Positions 62,602 through 64,000 of a DNA stretch of 64,000 bases are shown one piece after another. Every line of letters starts with the position of its first letter. Position 1 is the stretch's first letter. The notes under the pieces are model-generated. The model was not told the DNA's origin and did no database searches. It saw only the letters and a list, made by a program, of their open reading frames with translations. Origin of the DNA: an uncultured Lachnospiraceae bacterium (GTDB lineage: Bacteria > Bacillota_A > Clostridia > Lachnospirales > Lachnospiraceae); contig CAJTOU010000013.1 in the NCBI GenBank assembly GCA_910577835.1, forward strand, positions 1 through 64,000. The letters are read 5' to 3'. Made by a program: the position numbers and the translations under genes.

Positions 62602-64000
62602 ATGAAACTCAAAAAAAATAACTGTATCAATATATTTGTACTGCTGTTTCTGACTGTATTTCCGTTGTTCTTTGATAATTATTATATTAATATTACAATT
62701 ACAAAATATAAGGTATTTTCTGTTTTATCGCTGTCTATATTTTTTACAGGTCTTTATTACACCCTGTCTGCAAATATTGAGCAAAACCGGACTTTAAAGA
62801 TAGATTCTCTTTCTTCATATCTGCGGAGGATGAGCCTTTGTGATATTTTATTTCTTCTGCTTCTGATTACTGCCGTTTTATCGTGCCTGATGTCAGAGTG
62901 GAGGCTTCCCGCCCTCAGCGGAGTATGTGGAAAATATACAGGTCTTATCTTTATGCTGCTCACTGGTGGATTATATTATGGTATTACACGACATATGACT
63001 TTGATACCTTATATCAAATACAGCTTTCCTGTTATTCTGAGCATGATTTCTCTGATGGCATTTTTTCAGTTCTGCGGATATGATGTATTGGGATTTTATA
63101 AGGGAATTGCGGATGGAACCATGTATATAGCTACATTTGGACATGTTGATGTATTTTCTGCATTTCTATGTGTCTATCTGCCGGTTTGTCTGTATTTATT
63201 CTGTTATACAGATGGCAGAGAAAATCTTCTTTATGCCACAGGTTGTTTTATGGGATTTCTGGCAATTTTTTCCTCAAATAGTGACAGCAGTTATATTGGA
63301 CTTGGCATCAGTCTGGCAGTTTTGTTAATATTAGCAGTTTCTAATACCGACAGACTGAAAAGATATGCCACACTTATTCTTCTGCTGACATCAGCCGCTG
63401 TTTTATGGAAAATTTTTCCTCCTCTTTTTGGTCTGGTTCTGCGTGAACAGTCCTCGATTACCACATTTTTTACCTCTGCAAAAATATTATGTATTTCTGC
63501 ACTGACAGGAGGTTTTCTATTTCTGTTATGTATTTTTATTAATAAACAGAAGAAAAATCTGCCCAAATGTCTTCCCTGTATTTTAACAGCTTTTTTTATG
63601 GTTTTTATTTTTCTGCTGATAATATCATTTATCTGGTTCAGCTTTTTTGATACAAAGAAGGATTTAGGAGAACTGGAAAATTATCTTAGATTTAACAGTC
63701 ATTGGGGGTCCGACCGTGGATATGTCTGGAAATGGCTGATTCAGTTTTTCGGATTTTCATCGCTGCTGACTAAACTTTTTGGAGCCGGACCAGATACCAC
63801 TACTTTGATTCTGTACAAATATTTTAAAGTAGAGATGTCAGACGAACTGGGAGTTTTTTATGCCAGTGCTCACAATGAATATTTGAATTATCTTGTGACA
63901 ATCGGGCTTGTTGGAACAATTCTTTATCTCGCCATATTGATTTTGTCAATAATCAAATGCTTCAGAAAGCGCAGAACCAATGCATTTTTTGGAGCGGTAG
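62602..64000 (+). CDS. O-antigen ligase / Wzy-like polymerase (partial, runs off window)
   Basis: An open frame of 466 codons that reaches the window end without a stop. It encodes a polytopic membrane protein with at least ten hydrophobic helices. The Wzy_C-type loop is visible near the C-terminal part of the visible sequence: HWGSDRGYVWKWLIQ, FGAGPDTTTLILYK and SAHNEYLNYLVTIGLVG, which in this family hold the ligase/polymerase active-site Arg and His. It probably joins or polymerises surface glycans from lipid carriers. The C-terminus is missing only because of the window boundary. Confidence 0.85.
   Translation, partial: MKLKKNNCINIFVLLFLTVFPLFFDNYYINITITKYKVFSVLSLSIFFTGLYYTLSANIEQNRTLKIDSLSSYLRRMSLCDILFLLLLITAVLSCLMSEWRLPALSGVCGKYTGLIFMLLTGGLYYGITRHMTLIPYIKYSFPVILSMISLMAFFQFCGYDVLGFYKGIADGTMYIATFGHVDVFSAFLCVYLPVCLYLFCYTDGRENLLYATGCFMGFLAIFSSNSDSSYIGLGISLAVLLILAVSNTDRLKRYATLILLLTSAAVLWKIFPPLFGLVLREQSSITTFFTSAKILCISALTGGFLFLLCIFINKQKKNLPKCLPCILTAFFMVFIFLLIISFIWFSFFDTKKDLGELENYLRFNSHWGSDRGYVWKWLIQFFGFSSLLTKLFGAGPDTTTLILYKYFKVEMSDELGVFYASAHNEYLNYLVTIGLVGTILYLAILILSIIKCFRKRRTNAFFGAV

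Overview
The window reads as chromosomal DNA of an AT-rich, Gram-positive, endospore-forming anaerobe, most likely a Lachnospiraceae-type clostridium. The evidence is: the sporulation pair spoIIGA-sigE directly after ftsZ; a CotH-type spore-coat kinase; two T-box leaders (pheST, thrS); strong AGGAGG ribosome sites with frequent TTG starts; a sortase with a C-terminally anchored surface protein; and carbohydrate enzymes (GH127, GH43) typical of plant-fibre degraders.

Layout. 0-0.9 kb: a subtilisin-like protease. 1-14.5 kb (minus strand): a division and cell-wall (dcw) cluster read as mraZ remnant - rsmH - ftsL - two class B PBPs - mraY - murD - ftsW - ftsQ - ftsZ - spoIIGA - sigE. murF and murG are absent and mraZ survives only as a broken remnant in the leader. 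14.5-22 kb: an Lgt/HD-hydrolase fusion, ychF, and pheT-pheS behind a Phe T-box and an unexplained 0.5 kb structured leader. 22-35 kb: tRNA-Ser, a long hairpin, a YihY-type membrane protein, an iron alcohol dehydrogenase, a GH127 enzyme, dtd, a chemoreceptor, an ABC exporter pair, ilvC-ilvN and a CBS-domain membrane protein. 36-42.7 kb: an eight-gene minus-strand operon that looks like a strongly diverged Tad-type pilus or secretion machine with two MinD/CpaE-like proteins that have lost their P-loops. 42.9-51 kb: pyrB-pyrI, RNase P RNA, a TGS/uridine-kinase-type nucleoside kinase, trmK-rpoD-dnaG and deoD. 51-59 kb: a surface protein / sortase / membrane protein triad, a CotH kinase, a secreted propeller-like protein and a GH43 enzyme. 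59-64 kb: a membrane-anchored protein of unknown function, thrS with its Thr T-box, a small membrane protein and an O-antigen-ligase-like protein cut by the window end.

One feature recurs across the window: short exact or near-exact tandem duplications of 12-18 bp, in genes (always multiples of three) and between genes (any length). The most unusual items are the Tad-like operon with its apparent ACG start, the Lgt-HD fusion, the mraZ remnant, the sortase triad with an atypical sorting signal, and the long leader upstream of pheS. All identifications rest on reading motifs by eye; no database search was possible.
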